A stretch of DNA of 64,000 bases. Origin: Caballeronia cordobensis. Lineage in GTDB: Bacteria > Pseudomonadota > Gammaproteobacteria > Burkholderiales > Burkholderiaceae. Both the position numbers and the translations under genes were made by a program. The notes beneath the pieces were generated by a model. It made no database searches and was not told where the DNA came from. It saw only the letters and a list, made by a program, of their open reading frames with translations. The DNA is taken from contig NZ_FCNY02000028.1 of assembly GCF_001544575.2 (NCBI RefSeq), forward strand, positions 29,351 through 93,350, written 5' to 3'. Shown here one piece after another: positions 26,497-35,518 of the stretch; positions within the stretch are counted from its first letter, which is position 1; every line of letters begins with the position of its first letter.

Positions 26497-27483
26497 TCAG
26501 GCGTCGGCGGGGAAAGCGTAGGGCAGCGGCACGAAGGCGAGCGCCGGGCCGGACGCGGAACCGACATGCACCGTACCGCTATCCAGCGCCGCGAGCTTGA
26601 CCTCGACGAGACAGTCCACGCCGCCGCCTTCGCCGGGCGCCACGTTGACCACGAGCCCGCACGGCTGGCCCGGATCGTCGGAGTGAAACAGTTCGGCGCC
26701 GGGCGTGGCGGACTCGGCATGCGCAAGCGCGGTGCGGCGCTTGATCGTGCCGCGATACTGGCTGCGCGCAACGATCTCCTGCCCCGGATAGCAGCCCTTC
26801 TTGAAGTTCACGGCGCCGAGGACGTCGAAGTTCACCATCTGCGGAACGAACTGCTCGACGGTTGCGTGCGTGATGCGCGGCTCGCCCGCGTGAATATCGA
26901 GCCAGTCCCACATCGCTTCGGGCACGCGCGCGAGCTTGCCTTCGAGCTTCGAGAGCTGCGCCTCCACATCGGCCTTCGGTCCGACCCACAGGAAGCGCGG
27001 CCGATGCGCCGCGTCCGGCACGCGGATCAGCGAGCCGTGCGGGCCTTCGACCTTCACGTGCACGCCGTCGGGCAGCGCATCGAAAATGCCGGACAGCGCC
27101 GCACGCACATCGCCCGCGAAACCGACGGCGGCGGTTTCCGGCGTGGCATCGGTGAGCTTGACCTTCGAGCGCAGCACGAACATCGACAGGCGTTTTTGCA
27201 CGGCGGCCTGCACGTCCTGGGCGATCAGAAGCCGCACGGCCTCCGCCGTGCGCCACATCAGAAACGAGCCGAGCAGCCGGCCCTTCGGCGAGCAATAGCC
27301 CGCGAGACGCGCCGTCGAGGCGTCGAGATGCTGGACATCGTTCGTGATTTGCGTGTGCAGGAAAGCGGCGGCGTCCTCGCCCTTGACGTCGATCACGCCG
27401 AACTGGGTGAGCGGCATGTACGCGCCGGCGGTCTTGACGGATTCGAAGTCGGAAGCGGCGAGAGCTGTGGTCTGGGAATTCAT
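26497..27483 (-). CDS. ygfZ: Folate-binding iron-sulfur cluster repair protein YgfZ
   Basis: Tetrahydrofolate-binding protein of the GcvT-like fold that assists maintenance of certain iron-sulfur enzymes. The decisive motif KGCYPGQEIVAR (with the essential Cys) lies about two thirds along the 328 residues. FLHTQITNDVQ and YCSPKGRLLGSFLMWR mark the N-terminal half. ATG 27483 gives MNSQTTALAASDFESVK; the longer frame to 27552 extends into the divergent promoter region. It is divergent from mltG, a frequent pairing (ygfZ next to mltG-tmk-holB) in beta-proteobacteria. Confidence 0.95.
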   Translation of the reverse strand: MNSQTTALAASDFESVKTAGAYMPLTQFGVIDVKGEDAAAFLHTQITNDVQHLDASTARLAGYCSPKGRLLGSFLMWRTAEAVRLLIAQDVQAAVQKRLSMFVLRSKVKLTDATPETAAVGFAGDVRAALSGIFDALPDGVHVKVEGPHGSLIRVPDAAHRPRFLWVGPKADVEAQLSKLEGKLARVPEAMWDWLDIHAGEPRITHATVEQFVPQMVNFDVLGAVNFKKGCYPGQEIVARSQYRGTIKRRTALAHAESATPGAELFHSDDPGQPCGLVVNVAPGEGGGVDCLVEVKLAALDSGTVHVGSASGPALAFVPLPYAFPADA

Positions 27484-27587
27484 GGAGTAGGCGGCTGTCA
27501 ATCCTATCGTTTGGGCCGGGGCCGGCGAATGCGGCCTGGGCGCAGGCGGCAAGTTATTATATTGGTCTTATCTCAAGCGTGTTTCGC

Positions 27588-28598
27588 ATGACCTTTTTGA
27601 AGAAATGCGTCGTGGCGGCGGTGCTCGCCGCGATGCTCGCGGCGGCCGTCGCGGGCGGCGTCTGGTGGTGGGCCAACCGCCCGATGGAACTGTCGACGCC
27701 CGAACTCGACGTCACCATCAAGCCCCACAGCAGCCTGCGCAGCGTGAGCGCCCAGTTGAACCGCGGCGGCGTGCCCGTCGAACCGGAGCTTTTCGTGCTG
27801 ATGACGCGCGTGCTCGGCCTCTCCGCACAGTTGAAGTCGGGCAATTACGCTTTCAAGAGCGGCATCACGCCTTACGAAGTGCTGCAAAAGATCGCGCGCG
27901 GCGACGTGAACGAGTATGTCGCGACCGTCATCGAAGGCTGGACGCTGCAGAAAATGCGCAGCGAACTCGACGGCAATCCCGCGCTCAAACACGACACGGC
28001 CGGCATGACCGACATCGACCTGCTGCGCGCGATCGGCGCGGCGGAAGTGGAGAAGGCGTCGGCGGAGGGGCTGTTCTTCCCCGACACCTATCTTTTCGAT
28101 AAAGGCACGAGCGATCTCACCGTCTACAAACGCGCGTACCGGCTGATGCAGACGCGCCTGACCGAAGCATGGAACACGCGCGCGCAGAATCTGCCTTACA
28201 AGACGCCTTATGAAGCGCTCATCATGGCGTCGATCGTCGAGAAGGAAACCGGGCGCGCGCAGGACCGGCCGCTCGTCGCGGCGGTGTTCGCGAACCGGCT
28301 GCGCATCGGCATGCCGCTGCAGACCGACCCGACCGTGATCTACGGGCTCGGACCGGCCTATGGCGGGCGGCTGAAGAAAAAGGACCTGCAGACGGACACT
28401 CCGTACAATACGTACACGCGCATGGGCCTGCCGCCGACGCCGATCGCGCTGCCCGGCGTGGCCGCACTGAACGCCACGCTCAATCCCGCCGCGAGCAGCG
28501 CGCTCTATTTCGTGTCGCGCGGCGACGGCAGCAGCATCTTTTCCGACAATCTGGGCGACCACAACAAGGCCGTCGACAAATACATCCGGGGTCAATGA
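27588..28598 (+). CDS. mltG: Endolytic murein transglycosylase
   Basis: Inner-membrane YceG-family enzyme that cuts nascent glycan strands and so sets their length. In 336 residues there is one N-terminal membrane segment (about 8-28) and a LysM-like region. The catalytic domain has IMASIVEKETG (Glu catalytic) and NRLRIGMPLQTDPTVIYG, and the closing segment has SALYFVSRGDGS. The ATG at 27588 was chosen over a GTG at 27579. Its stop directly abuts the tmk start, giving a tight mltG-tmk-holB-tatD operon. Confidence 0.95.
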   Translation: MTFLKKCVVAAVLAAMLAAAVAGGVWWWANRPMELSTPELDVTIKPHSSLRSVSAQLNRGGVPVEPELFVLMTRVLGLSAQLKSGNYAFKSGITPYEVLQKIARGDVNEYVATVIEGWTLQKMRSELDGNPALKHDTAGMTDIDLLRAIGAAEVEKASAEGLFFPDTYLFDKGTSDLTVYKRAYRLMQTRLTEAWNTRAQNLPYKTPYEALIMASIVEKETGRAQDRPLVAAVFANRLRIGMPLQTDPTVIYGLGPAYGGRLKKKDLQTDTPYNTYTRMGLPPTPIALPGVAALNATLNPAASSALYFVSRGDGSSIFSDNLGDHNKAVDKYIRGQ

Positions 28599-29222
28599 AT
28601 GGCGCGCGGCAAGTTCATCACGTTCGAAGGCATCGACGGCGCGGGCAAAACCACGCATCTCGACTGGTTCCGCCAGCAACTCGCGGCAAAGCTCGAAGCA
28701 GGCGGACACCAGGTCGTGATGACGCGCGAGCCGGGCGGTACGCCGCTTGGCGAAACGCTGCGCGGCATTCTGCTGAATCAGCCGATGGATCTCGAAACCG
28801 AAGCGCTCCTGATGTTCGCCGCGCGCCGCGAGCATCTGGCGCAGGTGATCGAACCGGCGCTTTCGCGCGGCGACTGGGTGCTCTCGGACCGCTTTACGGA
28901 CGCGACTTTCGCGTATCAGGGCGGCGGGCGCGGCCTGCCGCGCGATAAGCTGGAGGCGCTGGAAAGGTGGGTGCAGGGCGGTTTTCAACCGGACCTCACC
29001 ATCTTGTTCGATGTGCCGACCGACACCGCCAGCGAGCGCCGCTCGGCCGCGCGCGCGCCGGACAAGTTCGAAAGCGAATCGGAAGCGTTTTTCGAGCGCA
29101 CGCGCGGCGAGTATCTGCGCCGCGCGGAGGAATCGCCGCAGCGCTTTTTCGTCGTCGATTCGAGCCGGCCGATCGCCGATATTCGCAAAAAGCTCGAAGA
29201 AGCGCTCGCAGACCTCTGTTAA
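28599..29222 (+). CDS. tmk: Thymidylate kinase
   Basis: Phosphorylates dTMP to dTDP. The 207 residues carry the P-loop FEGIDGAGKTTH, MTREPGGTPLGE, the DRFTDATFAYQGGGRGL block that binds dTMP, and an Arg-rich LID region (ERRSAARAPDKFE). ATG follows the mltG stop with no gap. A normal core gene. Confidence 0.96.
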   Translation: MARGKFITFEGIDGAGKTTHLDWFRQQLAAKLEAGGHQVVMTREPGGTPLGETLRGILLNQPMDLETEALLMFAARREHLAQVIEPALSRGDWVLSDRFTDATFAYQGGGRGLPRDKLEALERWVQGGFQPDLTILFDVPTDTASERRSAARAPDKFESESEAFFERTRGEYLRRAEESPQRFFVVDSSRPIADIRKKLEEALADLC

Positions 29223-29237
29223 CACACATTTTTTTCG

Positions 29238-30275
29238 ATGATCTATCCCTGGCAAACCGGCGACTGGCAGCGTCTTCAGCAATTGCGCGCGCACTGGCCG
29301 CATGCGCTTTTGCTGCATGGCGAAGCCGGCATCGGCAAGCTGCAGTTCGCGCAGCACCTGGCGCAAGGACTGCTTTGCGAGACGCCCGTCGCGAGCGGCG
29401 AGCCGTGCGGCACGTGTCCGGCATGTCTGTGGTTTTCGCAAGGCAATCATCCGGATTACCGCGCCGTGCTGCCCGAAGCGCTTGCCGGGCTCGCCGCCGG
29501 TAACGCCGACGCCGACGCGTCCGCCGAAAAAGCCGATGGCGATGACGGCAAGAAGACCCGCGCGCCGAGCAAGGAGATCAAGATCGAGCAGGTGCGCGCG
29601 CTGCTGGATTTCTGCGGCGTCGGCTCGCATCGCGGCGGCCTGCGCGTCGTGCTGCTGTATCCGGCGGAGGCATTGAACGTCGCGGCGGCCAACGCGCTCT
29701 TGAAGACGCTGGAAGAACCGCCCTCGGGCGTCGTGTTCCTGCTCGTGTCGGCGCGCATCGACCGGCTGCTGCCGACCATTATCAGCCGATGCCGCCAGTG
29801 GCCGATGAGCGTGCCGCAACCGGACGAAGCGCGTACATGGCTGGCGTCGCAAGGCGTCGACGATCCCGTGGGCGTCCTCGCGCAGGCGGGCGGCGCGCCG
29901 CTGGCCGCGCTGGCGCTCGCCAACGACGAAAACCGCGCGTTGCGCGACTTCACGCTCGCCCAACTCGCCGCCGGCCCGAACTGCGACGCCTTCGCTTGCG
30001 GCGAGAATCTGCAGAAACTGCCGGTGCCGCTCGTGCTCGGCTGGCTGCAGCGCTGGCTCTACGATGTGCTCGCACAGCGCACGGCGGGCCGTCCGCGTTA
30101 TTTTCCCGGCGCGGCGAAGGCGCTGTCGCGCTGCGCGCAGAGCGCGGACCCCGCGGCGCTCGCGCGGTACATGAAAACGGTCACGCGGCAGCGCGCGGTG
30201 GAAAATCATCCGCTGAACGCGCGCCTCGTGTTCGAGGAACTGTTCATCGGCTATCGCGGGATCTATACGGCCTGA
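29238..30275 (+). CDS. holB: DNA polymerase III subunit delta'
   Basis: Clamp-loader subunit (345 residues) of the replicative polymerase. It begins MIYPWQTGDWQRLQQL and has a Walker-A-like loop GEAGIGKLQFA and a zinc cysteine cluster CGTCPAC. It also has LKTLEEPPSGVVFLL (the usual delta' signature) and ISRCRQWPM. A Lys/Asp-rich insertion around residues 95-115 (ADASAEKADGDDGKK) is variable in Burkholderiaceae. It sits 15 bases downstream of tmk. Confidence 0.94.
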   Translation: MIYPWQTGDWQRLQQLRAHWPHALLLHGEAGIGKLQFAQHLAQGLLCETPVASGEPCGTCPACLWFSQGNHPDYRAVLPEALAGLAAGNADADASAEKADGDDGKKTRAPSKEIKIEQVRALLDFCGVGSHRGGLRVVLLYPAEALNVAAANALLKTLEEPPSGVVFLLVSARIDRLLPTIISRCRQWPMSVPQPDEARTWLASQGVDDPVGVLAQAGGAPLAALALANDENRALRDFTLAQLAAGPNCDAFACGENLQKLPVPLVLGWLQRWLYDVLAQRTAGRPRYFPGAAKALSRCAQSADPAALARYMKTVTRQRAVENHPLNARLVFEELFIGYRGIYTA

Positions 30276-30317
30276 ACGCGGCCTGAACGCGCACGAAAAA
30301 GCTTCAAGGAGCACCGG

Positions 30318-31103
30318 ATGTTCGTCGATTCACACTGTCACATCAATTTCGAAGGGCTCGCCGACCGTCTGCCCGACGTGCTCGACAAGATGCGCGCGCA
30401 CGCCGTCACGCATGCGCTGTGCGTGTCCGTCGATCTGGAAACGCTGCCTTCGGTTTTAGCCATCGCTGAAAAGTACGAGAACGTGTACGCGTCGGTGGGC
30501 GTGCATCCGGATCACGAAGACATGCGCGAGCCGAGCGTCGCGGAACTCGTCGAGTTGGCGAAGCATCCGAAAGTGTGCGCGATCGGCGAGACCGGGCTCG
30601 ATTACTATCGTCTGGAAGGGCGCAGCCTCGCCGACATGGAATGGCAGCGCGAACGTTTTCGCACGCACATTCGCGCCGCGCATATCGCCGCCAAGCCGCT
30701 GATCGTTCATACGCGCTCGTCGGCGGAAGACACGCTGCGCATCATGGAGGAAGAGCGCGCGGGCGTGCCCGGCGGTGTGATGCATTGCTTCACCGAGGCG
30801 TGGGACGTCGCCGAGAAAGCGCTCGCGCAGAATTTTCATATCTCGCTGTCGGGCATCGTCACGTTCAAGAACGCGAAGGACGTGCAGGAAGTCGCGCGCC
30901 GCGTGCCGATCGACCGGCTGCTTATCGAGACCGATTCGCCGTATCTCGCGCCGGTGCCGTATCGCGGCAAGCCGAATGAACCTGCTTACGTCAGCTATGT
31001 CGGACGTTTCATCGCGCAGTTGCGCGAAGCGCCGGAAGAAGCCGTCGCCGAAGCCACCACCGACAACTTTTTCAGGCTCTTCAAGATCGCGCGGCCTGCG
31101 TGA
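30318..31103 (+). CDS. TatD family metal-dependent hydrolase
   Basis: Predicted metal-dependent DNase/hydrolase of the TatD/YcfH group (261 residues). The metal ligands show as DSHCHINF at the N-terminus, GETGLDYYR, IVHTRSSAEDTLR, VMHCFTEAWD and IETDSPYLAP. AAGGAG lies before ATG 30318. It follows holB, as ycfH does in many proteobacteria. Confidence 0.94.
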   Translation: MFVDSHCHINFEGLADRLPDVLDKMRAHAVTHALCVSVDLETLPSVLAIAEKYENVYASVGVHPDHEDMREPSVAELVELAKHPKVCAIGETGLDYYRLEGRSLADMEWQRERFRTHIRAAHIAAKPLIVHTRSSAEDTLRIMEEERAGVPGGVMHCFTEAWDVAEKALAQNFHISLSGIVTFKNAKDVQEVARRVPIDRLLIETDSPYLAPVPYRGKPNEPAYVSYVGRFIAQLREAPEEAVAEATTDNFFRLFKIARPA

Positions 31104-31165
31104 CGTCCGTTCCGGCGTCGGCCCGCGCACAAGAAAACTGTTTCAAGGCAATCCGAAGGTCACTT

Positions 31166-31939
31166 ATGAACAATTCCCCGATGGTTTCCACTCTGTCCGC
31201 GGCGAGCACGCCAAACATTTCGCGTGCGCGCGATGCGCATGCCGCCCGAAAGGCCGTGCGCGGTTTCGTCGCCGGCGCGCTCTTCGCGGCCTGCGCCATC
31301 GCGCAGCCGGTCTGGGCGGCGTCCGTGGACTCGCTCATCAAGGCGGTCAAGTTCGACGACATTTCGGCGGTCAAGAAGCAGCTTGCGCAGGGCGCGGATC
31401 CGAATACCGTCGACAGCACCGGCAGCCCGATCATCGTGATCGCGGCGCGCGAGAAGTCCGACAAGGTCGGCCAGTTGCTCGCCGACAACCCCAAGACCGA
31501 TCTGGAAAAGACCGATGCGGCCGGCGAGAACGCGATGATGCTCGCCGCGCTCAACGGCGACGCCACCTTCGTGAACCTGCTGATCGCGAAGGACGCCGAA
31601 GTGAACAAGAAGGGCTGGACGCCGCTGCACTACGCGGCCACCAACGGCCATGACGACATCGTGAAGATTCTGCTCGACCATTCGGCCTATATCGACGCGG
31701 GCTCGCCGAACGGCACCACGCCGCTGATGATGGCTGCGCGCGGCAACCATCTTTCGACCTGCAAGCTGCTGCTCGACGAAGGCGCGGATCTGCGCGTGAA
31801 GAACCAGCTCGGCATGACGGCGGTGGATTTTGCCCGCAAATACGAAGCGAGAGACGTGGCCGAAGGCCTGCAGGCCCGCCTGGATTCGATGCCGAGCGGC
31901 GGCAGCGCACCGCAAAGCGGCTCAAACGGTGCAAAATAG
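31166..31939 (+). CDS. Exported ankyrin-repeat protein
   Basis: A 257-residue protein with a long N-terminal export signal (hydrophobic core FVAGALFAACAIAQPVWA, cleavage after AWA). At least five ankyrin repeats follow, covering about residues 50-235 (for example GWTPLHYAATNGHDDIVKILLDHSA in two blocks and GTTPLMMAARGNHLSTCKLLLD). The tail is rich in Ser/Gly. It is likely a periplasmic protein-binding module. ATG 31166 is chosen for the preceding GAAGG and because an earlier start at 31100 has no signal peptide at its end. It follows tatD by 62 bases; its partner is unknown. Confidence 0.88.
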   Translation: MNNSPMVSTLSAASTPNISRARDAHAARKAVRGFVAGALFAACAIAQPVWAASVDSLIKAVKFDDISAVKKQLAQGADPNTVDSTGSPIIVIAAREKSDKVGQLLADNPKTDLEKTDAAGENAMMLAALNGDATFVNLLIAKDAEVNKKGWTPLHYAATNGHDDIVKILLDHSAYIDAGSPNGTTPLMMAARGNHLSTCKLLLDEGADLRVKNQLGMTAVDFARKYEARDVAEGLQARLDSMPSGGSAPQSGSNGAK

Positions 31940-32042
31940 CGCAGCGCGATTTCCGGCGCGGGACGAGGGCGGTCAGGCGCGGCCGCTCTTCGCTCCGTAC
32001 GCGCACGCAAATTAAGCCGCCGCTCAACATAAAAGGAAGACC

Positions 32043-32399
32043 ATGCTGCGGGAATTCGTCATCGCCTGTGCTCTCGCGACGCCCGTGTGCGCGTTCGCGT
32101 TTACCGGCAACGATCTGAACAAGCTCTGCACCAAAACCGACCCGAACTCACGGACCGCCTGCGCGGCCTATATCGAAGGCGCGGCGGACGGCATCTACAA
32201 CACAATCGAGGCGATCGGCGGAACGTCCGGGCCGCAGATCGGACAGTACTTCTGCCTCCCGGCGGACGTGAAGCCGCAGCAGCTCACGGACGCGGTACGC
32301 AAGTACATCGCCAACAATCCCGACAAGGCCGATTTCAACGCGACCACGATGGTCTCGCTCGGCCTCGGCAAGGCGTTTCCCTGCAAGGCGGAGCGCTAA
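32043..32399 (+). CDS. Rap1a/Tai-like small exported protein
   Basis: 118 residues with a cleavable signal peptide (FVIACALATPVCAFA). The mature domain has four cysteines and the layout of the Rap1a/Tai immunity family: LNKLCTK near the start, ACAAYIEGAADGIYNT, YFCLPADVKPQQLTDAVRKYI and the closing GKAFPCKAE. That family was named for periplasmic proteins that neutralise type VI secretion amidase effectors (Ssp/Tae), but many members lie outside secretion loci. No effector or T6SS gene is near, so function is open. AAGGAAG lies just before the ATG. Confidence 0.75.
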   Translation: MLREFVIACALATPVCAFAFTGNDLNKLCTKTDPNSRTACAAYIEGAADGIYNTIEAIGGTSGPQIGQYFCLPADVKPQQLTDAVRKYIANNPDKADFNATTMVSLGLGKAFPCKAER

Positions 32400-32463
32400 G
32401 TATATTTCTTCATGCCCGGACGCCGCCGCGCGTTCGGGCGTTACGCTTGCTGATTTAGCAAGC

Positions 32464-32491
32464 GCGATGGCCGCGCCCGGACGGCCATCGC
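32464..32491. repeat. Inverted repeat upstream of the MscS gene
   Basis: A perfect 10-bp inverted repeat GCGATGGCCG (32464-32473) with CGGCCATCGC (32482-32491) and an 8-base loop. It lies in the 180-base gap between the Rap1a-like gene and the mechanosensitive channel. No T run follows, so it is not a standard terminator. Confidence 0.6.
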
Positions 32492-32579
32492 CGCAGCGTT
32501 CTGCGTTCGCATCCGTGCGATGCGCTCCGCCGTATCCACCTCGCCGTCAATCCCTTCACGAGGCCGATCCCGCGACGCT

Positions 32580-33818
32580 ATGCATTCACTCGATCATTTC
32601 CTGGATCTCGCCGAACGGCCGCTCGGCACCTGGCCCGGCGCATTCGTCGTCGCAATCATCGCGGTGGCGTTCGCGCTCGGCGTGCATCGCATCGGCGCGC
32701 GCATCCTGACGCGCATCGCGCGGCCGTATCCGCTGATGAGCGTCGTGCTGCGCTACATCGACACGCCCGCGCTCATCCTGCTCGTTTTCCTCGGCATCGG
32801 CTTCATGATTTTCGAGGCGCCCGATGCGCTGCCGTTCATCGGCGTACTGCGCGATGTCGAAACGGTCGCGCTGATCGGCGCGCTGACGTTCCTCGCGGTG
32901 CGCTCGGCGGGCGCGGTGGGCGAGGCGATCGTGCAGGCGCATCCGCTCGACACCGACGACAATCTCAACGCGCGCCGCATCCACACGCAGGCGCGCGTGC
33001 TCGCCCGCTCGGTGATGGTCGTGATCGTGATCATCGGTTTCGGCGGGGCGCTGATGGCGTTTCCGAGCGTGCGCCAGATCGGCGCGAGCCTGCTGGCGTC
33101 GGCGGGTGTCGCCGGACTGGTCGCCGGTATCGCGGCGCGGCCGGTGCTCGGCAATCTGATCGCCGGCTTGCAGATCGCGCTGTCGCAGCCGATTCGCCTC
33201 GACGATGTGGTCGTCATTCAGGGCGAATGGGGCCGCGTCGAGGAAATCACCGGCACCTATGTGTCGATCCGCATCTGGGATCAGCGGCGGCTCATCGTGC
33301 CGTTGCAGTGGTTCATCGAGAACCCGTTCACGAACTGGACGCGCAACAGTTCGCAGATCATCGGCACGGTGTTTTTATATGTCGATTACCGCATGCCGAT
33401 CGCGCCGCTGCGCGAGGAATTGCAGCGCATCCTCGAACACGCGCCGGAGTGGGATGGCCGCGTGCAGGTGCTGCAAGTCACCGACGCCACCGATCGCGCC
33501 GTGCAATTGCGCGTGCTCGTCAGTTCCTTCGATTCGGCGCTCAACTGGGATTTGCGCTGCCGCGTGCGCGAGGGGCTCGTGAATTTCGTGCAGGCCGCGT
33601 ATCCGCACTACTTGCCGCGTGCGCGGGCCGATTTGTCCACCGGCAAGGACAGCCACGTCGATTTCGCGCCGCCGCTCGAACGCGCGGGCGCGTCGCAGCC
33701 GGCGAGCACCGCGAACACGGCCGCCGATCCCGTCGCGAGCCGCGGCGAACGCGGCGGGCCGGACCCGCGCGCGCATGCGGCGGCGTCGACCGCGCCGGAA
33801 TCCACCGGAAAAGCCTGA
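32580..33818 (+). CDS. MscS-family mechanosensitive channel protein
   Basis: Inner-membrane protein of 412 residues. Four hydrophobic segments occupy about 15-40, 55-75, 95-115 and 140-160. The pore-lining helix and MscS beta-domain follow, with GASLLASAGVAGLVAGIAARP, ALSQPIRLDDVV and the closing VPLQWFIENPFTNWTR. The C-terminal tail after about residue 350 is Ala/Pro/Arg-rich and probably disordered. It is a predicted turgor or ion valve. ATG 32580 gives a short N-terminus ahead of the first helix; the upstream in-frame ATG at 32520 gives a basic extension. Otherwise typical. Confidence 0.9.
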   Translation: MHSLDHFLDLAERPLGTWPGAFVVAIIAVAFALGVHRIGARILTRIARPYPLMSVVLRYIDTPALILLVFLGIGFMIFEAPDALPFIGVLRDVETVALIGALTFLAVRSAGAVGEAIVQAHPLDTDDNLNARRIHTQARVLARSVMVVIVIIGFGGALMAFPSVRQIGASLLASAGVAGLVAGIAARPVLGNLIAGLQIALSQPIRLDDVVVIQGEWGRVEEITGTYVSIRIWDQRRLIVPLQWFIENPFTNWTRNSSQIIGTVFLYVDYRMPIAPLREELQRILEHAPEWDGRVQVLQVTDATDRAVQLRVLVSSFDSALNWDLRCRVREGLVNFVQAAYPHYLPRARADLSTGKDSHVDFAPPLERAGASQPASTANTAADPVASRGERGGPDPRAHAAASTAPESTGKA

Positions 33819-33896
33819 AACCCGCGACAAGGTTTCAGGTCGAAAATTTCCGGATTATGCTTAAAACCAAACGTTCGAAGAGGAAAAGGAAAGCTC

Positions 33897-35282
33897 ATGA
33901 GCCGTCTCGTCGTCGTATCCAACCGGGTCGCCACGCCGACCGAAACCAAGGGCTCCGCGGGCGGGCTCGCCGTGGGCGTCTTCGGCGCGCTGAAGGACAG
34001 CGGCGGCGTCTGGTTCGGCTGGAGCGGGGACGTTGTCAGCGAGACGGTCGCGAACCAGGGGCCGAAGCTCGAACAGGACGGCGCGGTGACGTTCGCAACG
34101 GTCGGCCTGCCGAAGAAGGACTACGACCAGTATTACCGCGGTTTTTCCAATGCGATGCTGTGGCCGGTCTTCCACTATCGCAACGATCTCGCCGTCTACG
34201 ACCGCGACGAATACGCCGGCTACCGGCGCGTGAACGCGTGGCTCGCCCATAAACTCATCAAGCTGATCGAACCCGACGACATCATCTGGGTGCACGACTA
34301 TCACATGATTCCGTTCGCGGAGGCGTTGCGCTCGGCGGGCATCAATAATCGCATCGGCTTTTTTCTGCATATTCCATTTCCGTCGCCGCAGATTCTGTTG
34401 AACATTCCGCCGCACGAGGAACTCGTGAAGTCGCTGTGCTGCTACGACGTGGTCGGGTTTCAGACGGAGCGGGACCGGGTCGCGTTTCACGATTACATCG
34501 TGCGCCATGCGCACGGCACGGCCACGCCCGACGGCCGCGTCGAAGCCTTCGGCAGAACGCTCCGGACCAACGTGTATCGCATCGGCGTGTTTCCTGACGA
34601 GATCGCCGAGCAGGCCGAGCGCGGCGAAGCGCGTCAGGACGTGATGGATCTGAAGCAGAGCCTCGAAGGCCGCAAGCTCATCATGAGCGTGGACCGCCTC
34701 GATTATTCGAAGGGCCTCGTCGAGCGCTTTCGCGCGTTCGAGCATTTTCTGGAGAAATCGCCGGAATGGCGCGGCAACGTCACGCTCGTGCAGATCGCGC
34801 CGCCCACGCGCTCGGACGTCGAAACGTATCAGCAGATTCGCCAGAACCTGGAGTACGAAGCGGGGCGCATCAACGGGCGCTATTCCGGGCTCGATTACAC
34901 GCCGATCCGCTATCTCAACCAGCGCTACGATCGGTGGAAGCTGATGTCGCTGTTTCGCGAATCGCAGATCGGCCTCGTCACGCCGTTGCGCGACGGCATG
35001 AATCTGGTCGCGAAGGAATATGTGGCCGCGCAGAATCCGGACGATCCTGGCGTGCTCGTGCTGTCGCAGTTCGCCGGCGCCGCCGACGAAATGACCGGCG
35101 CGGTGATGGTCAATCCGCACGATATCGTCGGCACGAGCGAGGCGATCGGGCGCGCGCTCGCCATGCCGCTCGCCGAGCGCAAGGAGCGCTACGAAACCAA
35201 CATGTCCGCGCTGCGCCGGCACGATCTGGGCGTATGGCGCGACGATTTCCTCGCCGATCTGCGCGGCGACGCCAAGACGTAA
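33897..35282 (+). CDS. otsA: Alpha,alpha-trehalose-phosphate synthase (UDP-forming)
   Basis: Makes trehalose-6-phosphate from UDP-glucose and glucose-6-phosphate (GT20). The 461 residues show the family motifs in order: LVVVSNRVATP with GGLAVG near the N-terminus, WVHDYHMIPFA, IGFFLHIPFPSPQI, VDRLDYSKGL, and TPLRDGMNLVAKEYVA near the end. A ribosome site AGGAAAG precedes the ATG. The phosphatase gene otsB is not adjacent; instead a GT4 glycosyltransferase follows on the same strand after 236 bases. Confidence 0.96.
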   Translation: MSRLVVVSNRVATPTETKGSAGGLAVGVFGALKDSGGVWFGWSGDVVSETVANQGPKLEQDGAVTFATVGLPKKDYDQYYRGFSNAMLWPVFHYRNDLAVYDRDEYAGYRRVNAWLAHKLIKLIEPDDIIWVHDYHMIPFAEALRSAGINNRIGFFLHIPFPSPQILLNIPPHEELVKSLCCYDVVGFQTERDRVAFHDYIVRHAHGTATPDGRVEAFGRTLRTNVYRIGVFPDEIAEQAERGEARQDVMDLKQSLEGRKLIMSVDRLDYSKGLVERFRAFEHFLEKSPEWRGNVTLVQIAPPTRSDVETYQQIRQNLEYEAGRINGRYSGLDYTPIRYLNQRYDRWKLMSLFRESQIGLVTPLRDGMNLVAKEYVAAQNPDDPGVLVLSQFAGAADEMTGAVMVNPHDIVGTSEAIGRALAMPLAERKERYETNMSALRRHDLGVWRDDFLADLRGDAKT

Positions 35283-35518
35283 CCGGCCCGCGAAACGAAT
35301 GTTGCGGGTCTGTAACAGAGCGATGAAAGTGCAAGAAGCCTGCGCGACACGCGCGTTCGCGCTCGATAATGCCTCGTCGACGCATCGTGCGAGAGGGAAA
35401 AACGCGTAAGGGCAAACCTCGTTACCCGGCCTTACGGTCCGCTGTCATACTCGATGCGCCTCGCGGCGAGGCCGTGCAGTCCGCGCCGCACGCCGTTATA
35501 CGCATGGAGACGAGAACG

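Noticed and set aside
27573..30314. A 913-codon minus-strand open frame opposite mltG-tmk-holB
   Set aside because: Three recognised core genes occupy the plus strand; the antisense frame is a GC-bias shadow.
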